Source: Burkholderiaceae bacterium (GTDB lineage Bacteria; Pseudomonadota; Gammaproteobacteria; Burkholderiales; Burkholderiaceae_C). From it: a DNA stretch of 5,440 nt. The translations under genes were made by a program, and so were the position numbers. The stretch spans positions 1-5,440 of the forward strand of contig JALRAA010000127.1 of the NCBI GenBank assembly GCA_023262645.1, written 5' to 3'. Shown here in pieces: positions 4,754 to 5,440 of the stretch. The notes beneath the pieces are model-generated. The model did not search any database, was not told the origin of the DNA, and was given only the letters and a program-made list of their open reading frames with translations. The first letter of the stretch is position 1; each line of letters opens with the position of its first letter.

Positions 4754-5440
4754 ATGGCGAACGATTATCTTTTTACCTCTGAATCTGTCTCTGAAGGACA
4801 CCCCGACAAAGTCGCTGACCAAATTTCGGATGCGATTTTGGATGCCATCTTCAAACAAGACCCACGCAGCCGTGTGGCCGCTGAAACATTGACCAACACC
4901 GGACTCGTGGTGCTGGCCGGCGAAATCACCACCAACGCGCACGTGGACTACATACAAGTCGCGCGCGACACCATCCAACGCATTGGCTATGACAACACCG
5001 AGTACGGTATTGACTACAAAGGCTGTGCCGTCATGGTTTGCTATGACAAACAATCCAATGACATTGCACAAGGCGTGAACCACGCGTCTGACGACCATCT
5101 CAACACAGGAGCCGGAGACCAAGGCCTGATGTTTGGTTATGCGGTCAAGGAAACCCCTGACCTGATGCCCGCTCCCATCTACTATGCCCACCGCTTGGTA
5201 GAGCGCCAAGCGCAGTTGCGTCGCGATGGCCGCCTGCCTTTTTTGCGGCCTGATGCAAAAAGCCAAGTCACCATGCGTTATGTCGACGGTAAACCCCACA
5301 GCATCGATACCGTCGTGTTGTCGTCCCAGCACAGCCCTGACCAAAGCGAAACACCGACCAAAATGAAAGCGTCCTTTGTCGAGGCTGTGATCGAAGAAAT
5401 CATCAAACCGGTGTTGCCCAAAGAATGGCTCAAGGACACC
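4754..5440 (+). CDS. metK: S-adenosylmethionine synthetase (methionine adenosyltransferase), N-terminal part
   Basis: This cytosolic, normally tetrameric enzyme makes SAM from methionine and ATP with release of phosphate and diphosphate. The window holds the first 229 codons of about 390 usual ones; the gene continues past the right edge without a stop. Hallmarks are FTSESVSEGHPDKVADQISD at residues 7-26 (H16 is in the ATP-binding GHPDK signature), the flexible-loop glycine motif GAGDQG at 119-124, and the MAT central domain beginning near residue 110. The start codon at 4754 is firm: GGAG at 4744-4747 is six bases upstream and the N-terminus matches the family. A 159-base spacer divides it from the divergent acyltransferases and contains a structured leader candidate. 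A SAH-riboswitch-controlled ahcY often lies near metK in this order but would be outside the window. Confidence 0.98.
   Translation, partial: MANDYLFTSESVSEGHPDKVADQISDAILDAIFKQDPRSRVAAETLTNTGLVVLAGEITTNAHVDYIQVARDTIQRIGYDNTEYGIDYKGCAVMVCYDKQSNDIAQGVNHASDDHLNTGAGDQGLMFGYAVKETPDLMPAPIYYAHRLVERQAQLRRDGRLPFLRPDAKSQVTMRYVDGKPHSIDTVVLSSQHSPDQSETPTKMKASFVEAVIEEIIKPVLPKEWLKDT

Noticed and set aside
5228..5250. GGCCGC/GCGGCC inverted repeat with a T run in the loop, within metK
   Set aside because: It is inside conserved coding sequence, the T run is in the loop and not after the stem, so it is not a terminator.
4610..5344. A 244-codon minus-strand open frame opposite metK
   Set aside because: It lies antisense to unmistakable metK sequence, has no family resemblance, and is best explained as a by-product of metK codon use.
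1..5440. tRNA, rRNA, CRISPR array or complete insertion sequence
   Set aside because: No cloverleaf, repeat-spacer pattern, transposase or paired terminal repeats were seen on reading either strand.

Overview
The window looks like a chromosomal piece of a betaproteobacterium of the order Burkholderiales, most likely Comamonadaceae (Limnohabitans/Polaromonas-like). The reasons are the closeness of the EngB, c4-type cytochrome and methyltransferase proteins to what I remember of that family, the divergence of paired lipid A acyltransferase genes from metK, and a G+C content that hand counts place around the low-to-mid 50s. The placement is from memory of protein families, not from a search.

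Layout, left to right. Positions 1-85 hold no gene I can support. On the minus strand, 86-580 encodes an exported c-type cytochrome. It is homologous to the first half of diheme c4-type cytochromes, but its last ~45 codons lie in AT-rich DNA (39 G+C in 120 bases at 101-220) that resembles no cytochrome, and the second haem domain is absent. A 78-base divergent spacer separates it from a plus-strand cluster: engB (ribosome-assembly GTPase, 659-1333), an epoxide-hydrolase-like alpha/beta hydrolase (1330-2235, ATGA overlap with engB) and a class I SAM-dependent methyltransferase (2294-2938). The methyltransferase end overlaps by 44 bases the convergent end of a two-gene minus-strand operon of LpxL/LpxM-family acyltransferases (4594 to 3758, then 3761 to 2895). 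These genes overlap by four bases, and the second starts with TTG. On the far side of a 159-base divergent spacer, metK (S-adenosylmethionine synthetase) starts at 4754 and runs off the right edge after 229 codons.

How the genes fit together: engB, the acyltransferases and metK are housekeeping (ribosome assembly, outer-membrane lipid A, SAM supply). The methyltransferase would use the SAM that MetK makes, but nothing ties it to metK beyond proximity.

The most interesting signal is the metK leader. Bases 4660-4729 can fold into an H-type pseudoknot: a 7-bp stem and a 9-bp stem that abut directly, with a 6-bp hairpin inserted in loop 1. A GAAA-capped hairpin competes for the same strand. It does not look like the SAM-II or SAH riboswitches as I remember them. 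It is a single-sequence hand fold, so it is a candidate and not a demonstrated riboswitch. The second point of interest is the cytochrome gene: an intrinsic-terminator-like hairpin plus U8 inside its signal-peptide codons, and an abrupt loss of homology at its 3' end.
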